A stretch of 8,041 bases of DNA, from positions 1-8,041 of the forward strand of contig QKII01000363.1 of NCBI GenBank assembly GCA_003249625.1, read 5' to 3'. Of this stretch, positions 1-7,008 are shown one piece after another. Source of the stretch: Propionivibrio sp. (lineage in GTDB: Bacteria; Pseudomonadota; Gammaproteobacteria; Burkholderiales; Rhodocyclaceae). The number at the start of each line of letters is the position of its first letter. The stretch's first letter is position 1. The notes below the pieces were generated by a model, which saw only the letters and a program-made list of their open reading frames with translations, made no database searches and had not been told where the DNA came from. Both the position numbers and the translations under genes were made by a program.

Positions 1-1
1 G

Positions 2-220
2 GCCGGTCAGGTCGTCGAACATTATCTTTTCCACACGCTGCTTGCGCGCTTGCTGGATTCGATCCGCGTGGAAAATCACATGCGACTTACGCAAATGGAA
101 AACGCCCTGCAGCATCTCGGCCGCAATCGCGAAGAACTGGAGCGTCAGCGCAACAGGCTGCGGCAGGAGGAAATCATCGAGGAAATCGAGTTGATCGCCC
201 AGGCGCGCACCGAGAATTGA
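2..220 (+). CDS. atpG: F1 ATPase gamma subunit, C-terminal end (N-ATPase type), partial
   Basis: Only the last 72 residues are in the window; the gene starts upstream. The gamma subunit is the central rotor shaft of F-type ATPases, coupling the membrane ring to the catalytic alpha/beta hexamer. Visible is a long helix typical of the gamma C-terminus: a segment around RVENHMRLTQMENALQHL, equivalent to the SE(N/Q)xxRMxAM region of ordinary gamma subunits, followed by a highly charged helix with RQEEIIEEIELI. That RQEEI-EEIE ending resembles the gamma of the alternative N-ATPases (atpDCIRBEFAG-type operons, in which gamma is the last gene) more than the TQEITEIV ending of housekeeping gamma. Being the last + strand gene before a convergent gene fits that operon order. 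The assignment to the gamma family is fairly firm. The N-ATPase subtype, and hence possible Na+ coupling, is inferred from the C-terminus alone. Confidence 0.75.
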   Translation, partial: AGQVVEHYLFHTLLARLLDSIRVENHMRLTQMENALQHLGRNREELERQRNRLRQEEIIEEIELIAQARTEN

Positions 221-286
221 TCCCGCCGCCTCCACATACGAGGATAGCTGACGGAGGTACTTTTCCACCTATTCTCTGGGCTTTTG

Positions 287-317
287 CGCTTGTCTCTTGG
301 CAAGCGACGCGGCGTCG
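287..317. repeat. Two abutting inverted repeats in the convergent atpG/tehA gap
   Basis: A perfect 6-bp stem (CGCTTG at 287-292, CAAGCG at 301-306, loop of 8 nt) overlaps by two bases a 13-bp near-palindrome CGACGCGGCGTCG (305-317). The two genes on either side converge here, so a bidirectional transcript end is plausible. Neither strand has a U-tract after the stem, so this is not a standard intrinsic terminator. The rest of the 221-364 gap shows nothing I can identify. Confidence 0.35.
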
Positions 318-364
318 TTCATGGGTGACCGCATCGGCCCTCAACGCAAATTCAAGCCACATTC

Positions 365-1315
365 TCACGTCGTCGACTTTGGAAACAGCCGACGGATAAA
401 AAACAAATGTGTCGTGCGCAGCGTCAGATAGCCAATGAAGCCGTTGGCGCCCACGAAAACGGGGATGGCCAACACTTGTGCCGAAGGCACACCGGCCAGC
501 GCCAGTTTCATCCCGCACACCGTGGCGGAGGCGATACCGAAGGTATAGGCCCAATACGAGGGAGCGAAAGGTTGTTCGCCCAGCCAGGCTCCCAAGCGGA
601 TCCCCAAAAACAACTGAAACAGGCCGTATCCCCAGAGCATCAACAGCCAATGGTCGCCACTGCCGGGTGACAGCATCAGCCAGGCCATGGCACATACCAC
701 CGGCGGCGCGAACTGGATCCCGAGCAACGGCCGCTGCATTACCGGCACGCTGTTGTGTTGCCACAGACGCTGGATGATCAGCGATTCAAGGGCCAGCCAG
801 GAAAACAGACCAGCCCCCAGGAACAGCCAGCCCCAATCGGCATGCCCCAGAGCACCCAATGCAGCAGCGCTGGTGAAGTTGCCGGCCACAGTTGGCAGAT
901 ACAAGGTTGGCAGAGTGTCGTGAACATCCCGCCCGCCTTTCCATAACGAGCCGGTATGCCAGAGTGAAAACGCCAGGTGACCACCGATTCCCAATACCGT
1001 CAGTGACCAGGCAACAATGCGGGAATAGGGCAAGACCGCCAGAACGATCAGCAGGGTCGAGATAGCCAGCAACGCCGGGGTACTGCCCTGCACGGGATGC
1101 AGGAACTCATTGCGTACGTCGCCCGGGTGACGTACAGCTTGCTGCAAATAGGCGATGAACAAGGCGGCCCACACCAATCCGGCCAGCAACAATACCCCTT
1201 CGCCAATCAGCGGCGGCATACCCCAGAGCTTGCTGGCCAGACGCCACGCCTGCCCCAGTCCGGAAAGCCCCAGCACCATGCCGAAAAAGGATGCTGGAAG
1301 ACTAGTACGCGCCAT
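365..1315 (-). CDS. tehA: TehA/SLAC1-family anion channel (TDT family)
   Basis: A 316-residue, very hydrophobic inner-membrane protein with about ten membrane segments, matching the usual length and topology of the tellurite-resistance/dicarboxylate transporter (TDT) family, which includes TehA and plant SLAC1. Family-like stretches include GIQFAPPVVCAMAW near the middle, PSYWAYTFGIA and the final NGFIGYLTLRTTHLFFIRRL. Known members are anion-selective channels or C4-dicarboxylate/malate or sulfite exporters. The substrate here cannot be read from sequence, and tellurite resistance is only a historical label. The ATG at 1315 has a GGGA element 7 nt upstream (...TCGGGACAAAAGC-ATG), supporting this start. 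It lies 42 nt downstream of cobB on the same strand, so it could be co-transcribed with the B12 operon, though no functional link is obvious. It converges on atpG. Confidence 0.82.
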   Translation of the reverse strand: MARTSLPASFFGMVLGLSGLGQAWRLASKLWGMPPLIGEGVLLLAGLVWAALFIAYLQQAVRHPGDVRNEFLHPVQGSTPALLAISTLLIVLAVLPYSRIVAWSLTVLGIGGHLAFSLWHTGSLWKGGRDVHDTLPTLYLPTVAGNFTSAAALGALGHADWGWLFLGAGLFSWLALESLIIQRLWQHNSVPVMQRPLLGIQFAPPVVCAMAWLMLSPGSGDHWLLMLWGYGLFQLFLGIRLGAWLGEQPFAPSYWAYTFGIASATVCGMKLALAGVPSAQVLAIPVFVGANGFIGYLTLRTTHLFFIRRLFPKSTT

Positions 1316-1357
1316 GCTTTTGTCCCGATAAAACGCGAATGTGAATGTGGAAGTGCC

Positions 1358-2641
1358 TCACGCCAGAAACAGGCGCGCGACCGCCGCTGGATTCGAGGGG
1401 AAGTAGAGATGCATGTAGCTCGCCGTCAGCCGTTGATGGCGATAGACGGCTTCGCCAGGACGGCCGTCGGCGCGCGTGGTGATGCACAACGGCTCGATCC
1501 CGGTCTCGGCGCGTGAGTAATGAAACGCATGACCGCGCAACGTGCCTTCCGGCAGCGCGGCCTGCTGCATGCCGAGCCCGGCCAGCCGCTTCTGCATGAC
1601 CACCTTGCCCGGAAGAAGGCCGGCGAGCGGCGATTCGTCGCCGTCCACGCCGGCCATCGATTCGAACAGGGCCATCATGCCGCCGCATTCGGCGAGCAGC
1701 GGCTTGCCGGCGTCGACATGCGCGGCAAGCGCTGCCCACAAGGTACGGTTGGCGGCAAGCGCAGGCCCGTGCAGTTCCGGGTAACCGCCCGGCAGCCAAA
1801 CGGCGTCACAAGGCGGCAGCATGGCATCCTTGAGCGGAGAAAAATAGACGAGCGTCGCACCGAGCCGCTGCAGGCAATCGACGTTGGCCGGGTAGAGGAA
1901 GCAGAACGCGGCATCCTGGGCGACGGCGATCGTCTTGCCCGCGAGAAGCGGCGTGATGGCCGGTGGCGGCGCCTCCTTGAACTCGACCGGCGGTGGCAGT
2001 TGTGCGGCAGCAGTCGTCGCCAGCCGGTCGGCCATGCGGTCGATGCGCTGAGAGAGGCCATCGATTTCGGCGGCGGGCAGCAGACCAAGGTGGCGTTCCG
2101 GCATCGCGGCTTCGGCGTCGCGCTGCAAGGCACCGTACCAGGCAATATCGGGCGGCAAGCTCTTTTCGAGCAACTCGGCGTGGTACGGACTACCGACGCG
2201 GTTGGCAAAAGCGGCGTTCAACGGCGTGCCGGGGCGGTAGTTCTTCAGGCCGTAGGCGATGGCGCCAAAGCTGTTGGCCATCGACGCGCCGTCGATCACG
2301 GCGAGAATCGGCAGGCCGAGCTTTCGCGCCAGTTCAGCAGCGGACGGTGTCCCGTCGTAGAGGCCCATGACCCCTTCGACGAGGATCAGGTCGGCCTCGC
2401 GCGCGGCTTCGGCCAGGCGCCAGGCGATGTCATCCTCGCCGCACATCCACAGATCGACGTTCTGGCACGGCGCGCCGCTGGCTATGGCGTGAATCTGCGG
2501 GTCGAGAAAATCGGGGCCGCACTTGAAGACGCGCACCTTGCGGCCGAGTCGGGTGTGCAAGCGTGCCAGCGCGGCGACGACGGTGGTCTTGCCTTGGCCA
2601 GACGCCGGCGCGGCAACGAGAAAAGCAGGGCATGAAGACAC
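1358..2641 (-). CDS. cobB: Cobyrinate a,c-diamide synthase (CobB/CbiA)
   Basis: A glutamine-dependent, ATP-using cytoplasmic enzyme that amidates the a and c side chains of (hydrogeno)cobyrinic acid in corrin ring synthesis. The 427-residue product has the expected two parts. The N-terminal P-loop domain has APASGQGKTT at residues 11-20, KCGPDFLDPQIH around 40-51 and VEGVMGLYDG around 88-97. The C-terminal class-I glutaminase-like domain has LPGGYPELHG around 283-292, the nucleophile Cys319 in AECGG, and a terminal HLYFPSNP with His411. Length fits the family (roughly 430-460). The open frame extends 90 codons upstream, but those codons overlap cobO and look unlike the family. The GTG at 2641 has GGAG 8 nt upstream, inside the end of cobO, and gives the canonical N-terminus. 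A second GTG at 2650 is the alternative. It starts 2 nt after the cobO stop. CobB (aerobic) versus CbiA (anaerobic) substrate preference cannot be decided here. Confidence 0.95.
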   Translation of the reverse strand: MSSCPAFLVAAPASGQGKTTVVAALARLHTRLGRKVRVFKCGPDFLDPQIHAIASGAPCQNVDLWMCGEDDIAWRLAEAAREADLILVEGVMGLYDGTPSAAELARKLGLPILAVIDGASMANSFGAIAYGLKNYRPGTPLNAAFANRVGSPYHAELLEKSLPPDIAWYGALQRDAEAAMPERHLGLLPAAEIDGLSQRIDRMADRLATTAAAQLPPPVEFKEAPPPAITPLLAGKTIAVAQDAAFCFLYPANVDCLQRLGATLVYFSPLKDAMLPPCDAVWLPGGYPELHGPALAANRTLWAALAAHVDAGKPLLAECGGMMALFESMAGVDGDESPLAGLLPGKVVMQKRLAGLGMQQAALPEGTLRGHAFHYSRAETGIEPLCITTRADGRPGEAVYRHQRLTASYMHLYFPSNPAAVARLFLA

Positions 2642-2643
2642 GA

Positions 2644-3258
2644 TTACCACTCCAGTCCGGGCATGGCTTTGATGCCTGCCTTGAATGCATGTTTGACCAT
2701 CGTCATGTCGGTGACGGTATCGGCGGCAGCAACGAGCGCGTCCGGCGCGGCGCGGCCCGTGATGATGACGTGCTGCATTGCGGGACGTTTCGCCAGCACG
2801 TCGAGTACCGCCTTCAAGTCCAGCCAGCCGTACTTGAAGGCGTAGGTCATCTCGTCCAGCACGACGAGGCCGAATTCCGGATCGTCGAGATAGCGACAGG
2901 CGATTTCCCACGCCGCCTGCGCCGCGGCAACATCGCGGTCGAGGTTCTGAATTTCCCAGGTAAAGCCCTCGCCTGTCACGTGCCAGTGCAATTTTTCCGG
3001 ATCGGCTGCCTGCTTGAAGAAGGCTTCCTCGCCGGTATCCGTGCGTCCTTTGACGAACTGGACGACGGCGACCTTCATGCCGTGGCCGAGCGCCCGGGCG
3101 ACGACGCCGAAGGCGGCCGACGATTTCCCCTTGCCGGTGCCGGTATTTACGACAAGTACGCCGCGCTCCTGTTGCGCGGCGGCAATCGCCTCGTCGACCA
3201 CAGTCTTCTTGCGCGCCATGCGCTGGGCGTGGCGTTCTTCCTTGGTGCTTTCGTTCAT
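2644..3258 (-). CDS. cobO: Cob(I)alamin/corrinoid adenosyltransferase (CobO/BtuR/CobA family)
   Basis: Transfers the 5'-deoxyadenosyl group of ATP to cob(I)alamin or cob(I)yrinate diamide, giving the coenzyme form. The 204-residue product matches the CobO/BtuR family in length and motifs: a charged N-terminal tail (MNESTKEERH), the P-loop NTGTGKGKSS at residues 38-47, VVQFVKG at 65-71, the acidic strand VVLDEM at 132-137, VIITGRAAPD near 164-173, and the family-typical C-terminus GIKAMPGLEW. The frame is open for 148 more codons upstream, inside btuD. The ATG at 3258 is chosen because it gives the canonical N-terminus, lies 5 nt after the btuD stop and has a GAAG element about 8 nt upstream. 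It serves both newly imported B12 and de novo intermediates, which fits its position between transport genes and cobB. Confidence 0.95.
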   Translation of the reverse strand: MNESTKEERHAQRMARKKTVVDEAIAAAQQERGVLVVNTGTGKGKSSAAFGVVARALGHGMKVAVVQFVKGRTDTGEEAFFKQAADPEKLHWHVTGEGFTWEIQNLDRDVAAAQAAWEIACRYLDDPEFGLVVLDEMTYAFKYGWLDLKAVLDVLAKRPAMQHVIITGRAAPDALVAAADTVTDMTMVKHAFKAGIKAMPGLEW

Positions 3259-3263
3259 GGTGT

Positions 3264-4043
3264 TCACTTCGGCAGGAAACTCATCTGGCCCTCGCACTCG
3301 ACGGCCAGCATCGGGTAGTCGTAAAGCGCCGACAGGCGCTCGGCAGTCAGCATGGTCCGGGCCGGACCGCTTTCGGTCAAGCCGTCCCCATGCACGAGCA
3401 GCACGCGGTCGCAAAAACGCCAGGCCAGCGCCGGTTCGTGCAGCACCATCGCCACGGCCGCGTCGTTTTCGCGCGCGGCCTTGGCGAAGAGTGCAAGCAT
3501 GGCGATCTGGTGCTTGAGATCGAGGTAGGCGATCGGCTCGTCGAGCAGGAATAGCGGCGGCTCCTGCGCCAGCAGCGTGGCAATCGCCAGCCGTTGTCGT
3601 TCTCCCCCGGACAATGTCTGGATGTCGCGCTGCTCGAAGTCGGCGAGATCGACGGCGGCCAGCGCGGCGCGGACGATCTTCGCGTCCTTGGCAGACTCCC
3701 AACCCCAGCGATCGAGATGCGGGTGGCGACCGACGAGCGCGGTTTCCAGCACGGTCGAGGCGAAGGCATCACCGCGCGACTGAGGCAACCAGCCACGGAG
3801 CAGTGCGCTCTGACGCGCGCCGAGATCCGCATAGGTTGTCCCGTTGATCCGCACCAACCCAGCCTCGGGACGTCGCAAACCGGCAAGCACGGAAAGCAGC
3901 GTCGACTTGCCGGCGCCGTTGCGGCCAAGAATGGCCAGCCGTTCTCCGGGGTAAAGCGTCAGATCAAGATCACGACAGAAGGTGCGCTGGCCAATTGACA
4001 CGCCAAGCTTGCGCGCTTCGAGCAAAGGCAAGTCGGTCCGCAT
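3264..4043 (-). CDS. btuD: Cobalamin ABC transporter ATP-binding protein (BtuD-like)
   Basis: The cytoplasmic ATPase that powers B12 import through the BtuC permease. The 259-residue product shows all ABC hallmarks: Walker A GRNGAGKST at residues 40-48, Q-loop Gln88 (LPQSRGD), signature LSGGERQ at 144-150, Walker B LFLLDEP at 164-170 followed by the D-loop IAYLD, and the switch histidine His202 in VLHEPALAW. It belongs to the FecE/FhuC/BtuD (metal-chelate and corrinoid) group; sequence alone would also allow a siderophore transporter, and B12 is assigned from the operon. An upstream ATG at 4064 exists, but it has no ribosome-binding site and lies inside btuC. The ATG at 4043, one base after the btuC stop and with GGAG 8 nt upstream, is preferred. 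The btuC TGA and this ATG are arranged TGA-G-ATG, which suggests translational coupling. Confidence 0.92.
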   Translation of the reverse strand: MRTDLPLLEARKLGVSIGQRTFCRDLDLTLYPGERLAILGRNGAGKSTLLSVLAGLRRPEAGLVRINGTTYADLGARQSALLRGWLPQSRGDAFASTVLETALVGRHPHLDRWGWESAKDAKIVRAALAAVDLADFEQRDIQTLSGGERQRLAIATLLAQEPPLFLLDEPIAYLDLKHQIAMLALFAKAARENDAAVAMVLHEPALAWRFCDRVLLVHGDGLTESGPARTMLTAERLSALYDYPMLAVECEGQMSFLPK

Positions 4044-4044
4044 C

Positions 4045-5034
4045 TCAACCGCTCCGCCGTGCATCGCGCGCCAGCAGGAAAAGGAAGACCGGCACGCCGA
4101 TCAATGCCGTCAACACACCGACCGGCAGTTGCTGCGGCGCGATCACCGTGCGCGCCAGCGTGTCGGCGATCACCAGCAGGCTACCGCCTGCCAATGCCGA
4201 CGCAGGCAGGAGCAGTCGCTGGTCATTACCCGCGGCCAGCCGTACAAGGTGAGGTACGACCAACCCGATGAAGCCGATCGACCCGGCCTGCGTTACCGCC
4301 GCTGCCGTCGCCAGCGAGGCGACAAGATAGACGCCGCGCCTTAGCCGGCCGACCTGCACACCGAGCGCCTGCGCCAGATCGGCACCACGGGTCAGCAGGT
4401 TCAATTCGCGCGCGAACGGAAGGGTGATGAAGAGCACGGCGACGAGCACGCCGAGCGCCCAAAAGGGACTCATCGCCTGTGAAAGATCGCCCATCAGCCA
4501 GAAGAGCATGCCGTGCAGCTTGTGGTCTGGGGCAACGGAGAGAATCAGCGCGACGATTGCGCCACAGCCGGCGGCAACGATGACACCGGTCAGCAGCAGG
4601 CGCGACTGCGTCCAGCTGCCGTCGCCGTGCGCCAGACCGAAGACGACGAGCATCGCCGCCAGCGCGCCGGCGAACGACGCGCCACCAATCGCCGCCGCTC
4701 CGGCGCCAAACAGGATGGCGAGAATCGCACCGACACCCGCCCCCCCCGAGATGCCCAACACGTACGGATCAGCAAGCGGGTTGCGGAGCAGCACTTGCAA
4801 CAATGCCCCGGCGAGAGCCAACAAGCCGCCACAGGCAAAGCCGGCCAGCGCGCGCGGCAAGCGCAGGCTGCGCACGACCTCGCTGTGTACGCTCCCCGTG
4901 CCGTCGAACAGGGCGGACAACACCTCCTGCTGGGAAATGTGAATGCTTCCCGCCCCCAGCGCCAAGAGAACGCTCGCCAGCGCCAGCACGGCGAGGGCGA
5001 GGAGAATCAGCAGGGCGCGGCGACGGGAGGGCAT
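4045..5034 (-). CDS. btuC: Cobalamin ABC transporter permease (BtuC, FecCD family)
   Basis: Inner-membrane permease, normally a homodimer, that forms the B12 translocation path with BtuD. The 329 residues match the FecCD family, whose members have about ten membrane helices. Diagnostic stretches include SLRLPRALAGFACGG near 56-70, RNPLADPYVLGISGGAG at 84-100, GSIGFIGLVVPHLVR at 251-265 (the loop that contacts the ATPase) and PQQLPVGVLTALIGVPVF near 300-317. It starts 6 nt after the btuB stop; the GCCTCC spacer gives no obvious ribosome-binding site, so translation may be coupled to btuB. The conserved ISGGAG motif is encoded by a run of eight consecutive G (4740-4747 on this strand), a possible slippage spot. 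No periplasmic binding protein (btuF) gene is adjacent. Confidence 0.93.
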   Translation of the reverse strand: MPSRRRALLILLALAVLALASVLLALGAGSIHISQQEVLSALFDGTGSVHSEVVRSLRLPRALAGFACGGLLALAGALLQVLLRNPLADPYVLGISGGAGVGAILAILFGAGAAAIGGASFAGALAAMLVVFGLAHGDGSWTQSRLLLTGVIVAAGCGAIVALILSVAPDHKLHGMLFWLMGDLSQAMSPFWALGVLVAVLFITLPFARELNLLTRGADLAQALGVQVGRLRRGVYLVASLATAAAVTQAGSIGFIGLVVPHLVRLAAGNDQRLLLPASALAGGSLLVIADTLARTVIAPQQLPVGVLTALIGVPVFLFLLARDARRSG

Positions 5035-5040
5035 GGAGGC

Positions 5041-6867
5041 TTACTTCGGTTGATAGCGGACACCGACAAAGGCATTGAAACCGCCCGTATTGTAGCCACG
5101 CACGGTTTCGTAGTCTTTGTCGAACAGGTTGTTGATCCGGCCTTCGATCGACACCTCTTTACTTAGTGCGTAACGCGCCGTCAGGTTGATGAGACTGTAG
5201 CCCCCCATCTCGCCGGTTTCGCTATTGGTGTTGTAGCGCCTTCCAATGCCGACCCATTCGACACCGCCATCCCATGCGCCCCAGCGCCGCGAAACGGCGA
5301 GCGTCGCCTTGTCGCGGGCGCGTCGGCCAAGTCGCAGGTCCGTGTCTTCGTTGCGCGCATCGAGCCAGTCATAGGCAGTACGCAGCGACCAGTCGCCGAA
5401 CTGTCCGGCATAGGCCAGCGTCACACCCTCCATCCGCGCGCTCGAAATGTTCTCGTAGGTCCACGTGCTCATCGAAAAATCTATCAGGTTCTCGATCTTG
5501 TTCAGGTACCAGGTTGCCGAGGCGGTATGGTTGCCACGTTCCCAGATCAGCGCGGCCTCGCGGTTCCTCGCCTCCTCCGGCTTGAGGTTCGCATTGCCGT
5601 ACCACGACGAAAAGAGCTGGTACAGGCTCGGCGCCTTGAACGCTGTCCCATAGCTGGCCTGTGCGCGTAGCGTATCGGTCAGCTGATAGCCGTAGGCCAA
5701 CGCGTAGGTTCCTTTCTCCCCGAACTCGGAATGGTCGTCGTGACGTGCGCTCAGCTGCCAGCTGTGATTGCCAAGGTGCGCCGTCCAGCCGGCGAGCAGT
5801 GAATCGGTGGTCTGCTCCGCCGTAGCCAAATAGTTGTCGTCCGGCGTCGCTGTCTGCTTCAGCCGCTCGACCGCCAGCAAGCCCGTTCCGAGCGGCAGCT
5901 TGATGTCGTTCTGCCAGGTCGTCTGGCTGTTCTTCGTCCGCAGCCAGTCGCCGTCCGGCGACCATGAGGAATACGACTTCTGGTAATCGACGGCTTCACC
6001 GTAAAGCAGCTTGCTCGTCCACGCATCGGTCAACCGGTTGCGCGTGAATACCTGCCACTGCTGCGTTTCGAACTCGACACGATCATCGAAATTGCCGTTG
6101 GCCGGTGTATTGCCGCTGTCGTAGTGCGTGGTACCCGTGTTCTGCCGGAACTTGAAACCGAGTTCGTGCCCCGTGGCCGGCAGGAACGAGAGCGACGCGG
6201 CACCGCCGGAATTGCGGTAACCATCGTTGTCGGCATCCTTGTTCGAAGCATGCTTTTGCGCCGAAAAACCATCCGACGACTGATGGTTGCCCTCGAGGCG
6301 GAAGCGCCACTGCTCGTTGCCTCCTGACAGGCCGGCACTTGCCTGCCACGTGTTGTGCGTGCCGTAACCAGCGAAGGCATCGGCCTTCAGCCCTTGCGTA
6401 CCGCCGCGCGTGAAAATCTGGATAACCCCACCAATCGCATCCGCTCCATACAAGGCCGAGGCCGGCCCGCGCAGGATCTCGATCCGCTCGACGTTGGCCA
6501 ACGGCAGGAAGCGCAGCGGTGAACCGGAGAGATCGACCGAATTTAGCGGCACGCCATCGACCAGCACCTTGGTCTGTTCGGGCCGTGCGCCGCGCACATA
6601 AAAACTCGTTGATGTACCCGGACCGCCCGAACTCGACATCTGGATTCCCGGCTGCCGGGCGAGCAGGTCGGCGATGGACTCCTGACCACTGGACTCGATC
6701 GCCTCGCGGTCGATGACGGTCACGTCGGAGAGCAGTTCGTTGGCGCGCGTGGCCTGCCGGGTAGCGGTCACAACAACGACAGGGGCTTCGGATTCGGCAA
6801 GAACGGATTGCGGGAAAGCGGCGAGCAGCGCCAATGCGCCGGCCGTAAGGGCGGATCTGGATTGCAT
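5041..6867 (-). CDS. btuB: TonB-dependent vitamin B12 outer-membrane receptor BtuB
   Basis: A 22-stranded outer-membrane barrel with an N-terminal plug that takes up cobalamin using TonB energy. The product is 608 residues, close to the roughly 614 of E. coli BtuB. A Sec signal peptide covers about residues 1-24 (cleavage near SVLA/ES), followed by a TonB box around 28-37 (APVVVVTATR) and a plug at about 45-155 containing VLVDGVPLNS and ERIEILRGPASALYGADAIGGVI. DADNDGY at 211-217 matches the Ca2+-binding DTDNDGF loop that I recall in E. coli BtuB. The LYQLFSSWYGNANLKPEEAR and NLFDKDYETVRGYNTGG stretches are also BtuB-like. The frame is open further upstream, but the ATG at 6867 begins the signal peptide and has GGAG 7 nt upstream. 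The last residue is Lys after RYQP, whereas these barrels usually end in an aromatic residue. It is the first gene of the operon, below the B12 riboswitch. Confidence 0.96.
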   Translation of the reverse strand: MQSRSALTAGALALLAAFPQSVLAESEAPVVVVTATRQATRANELLSDVTVIDREAIESSGQESIADLLARQPGIQMSSSGGPGTSTSFYVRGARPEQTKVLVDGVPLNSVDLSGSPLRFLPLANVERIEILRGPASALYGADAIGGVIQIFTRGGTQGLKADAFAGYGTHNTWQASAGLSGGNEQWRFRLEGNHQSSDGFSAQKHASNKDADNDGYRNSGGAASLSFLPATGHELGFKFRQNTGTTHYDSGNTPANGNFDDRVEFETQQWQVFTRNRLTDAWTSKLLYGEAVDYQKSYSSWSPDGDWLRTKNSQTTWQNDIKLPLGTGLLAVERLKQTATPDDNYLATAEQTTDSLLAGWTAHLGNHSWQLSARHDDHSEFGEKGTYALAYGYQLTDTLRAQASYGTAFKAPSLYQLFSSWYGNANLKPEEARNREAALIWERGNHTASATWYLNKIENLIDFSMSTWTYENISSARMEGVTLAYAGQFGDWSLRTAYDWLDARNEDTDLRLGRRARDKATLAVSRRWGAWDGGVEWVGIGRRYNTNSETGEMGGYSLINLTARYALSKEVSIEGRINNLFDKDYETVRGYNTGGFNAFVGVRYQPK

Positions 6868-6874
6868 TCGATAT

Positions 6875-6878
6875 CTCC
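6875..6878 (-). promoter_or_regulatory. Ribosome-binding site of btuB
   Basis: GGAG lies 7 nt before the btuB ATG and selects that start over the longer open frame. It sits about 60 nt downstream of the leader's U-tract. Confidence 0.75.
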
Positions 6879-6938
6879 ATCGAACCGGCACACGTCCCCG
6901 CATACCGGCGGAAAAGTAAAAGAAAGACGCCGACGGAG

Positions 6939-6977
6939 AAAAAAACGAACCCGGACCCGATGTAAACGGGATGTCCG
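6939..6977 (-). terminator. Terminator-like hairpin with U7 tract in the btuB leader
   Basis: In transcript sense, a CGGA-CAU-CCCG arm (6977-6967) can pair with CGGG-UUCG (about 6953-6946), with a 3-nt bulge and one G-U pair, placing seven U (6945-6939) immediately after the stem. An alternative pairing with the nearer CGGG-UCCG is stronger but ends 6 nt before the U-tract. Its position after the aptamer and 72 nt before the btuB ATG fits an expression platform that ends transcription when B12 is bound. Folding was done by eye; an adjacent GUGCC/GGCAC hairpin (6997-6977) shares one base with it. Confidence 0.55.
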
Positions 6978-7008
6978 TGCCAGCCTCCCCGCGGCACTTT
7001 CCACCTTT

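Noticed and set aside
174..764. 196-codon open frame on the - strand across the atpG/tehA junction
   Set aside because: Arg-rich, overlaps the well-supported tehA and the atpG tail; no family features.
1520..2635. 371-codon open frame on the + strand opposite cobB
   Set aside because: Low-complexity, Arg/Gly-rich translation with no family resemblance; it is the antisense shadow of a high-G+C gene with clear CobB motifs.
2642..2911. Upstream 90-codon extension of cobB
   Set aside because: Lies wholly within cobO in another frame, is Arg-rich, and the GTG at 2641 with GGAG gives the canonical P-loop N-terminus.
2563..3318. 251-codon open frame on the + strand opposite cobO
   Set aside because: Exactly mirrors the real cobO reading frame and shows no recognisable domain.
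3259..3702. Upstream extension of cobO into btuD
   Set aside because: It overlaps conserved btuD motifs (Walker B, signature) in another frame; the ATG at 3258 begins the family-typical N-terminus.
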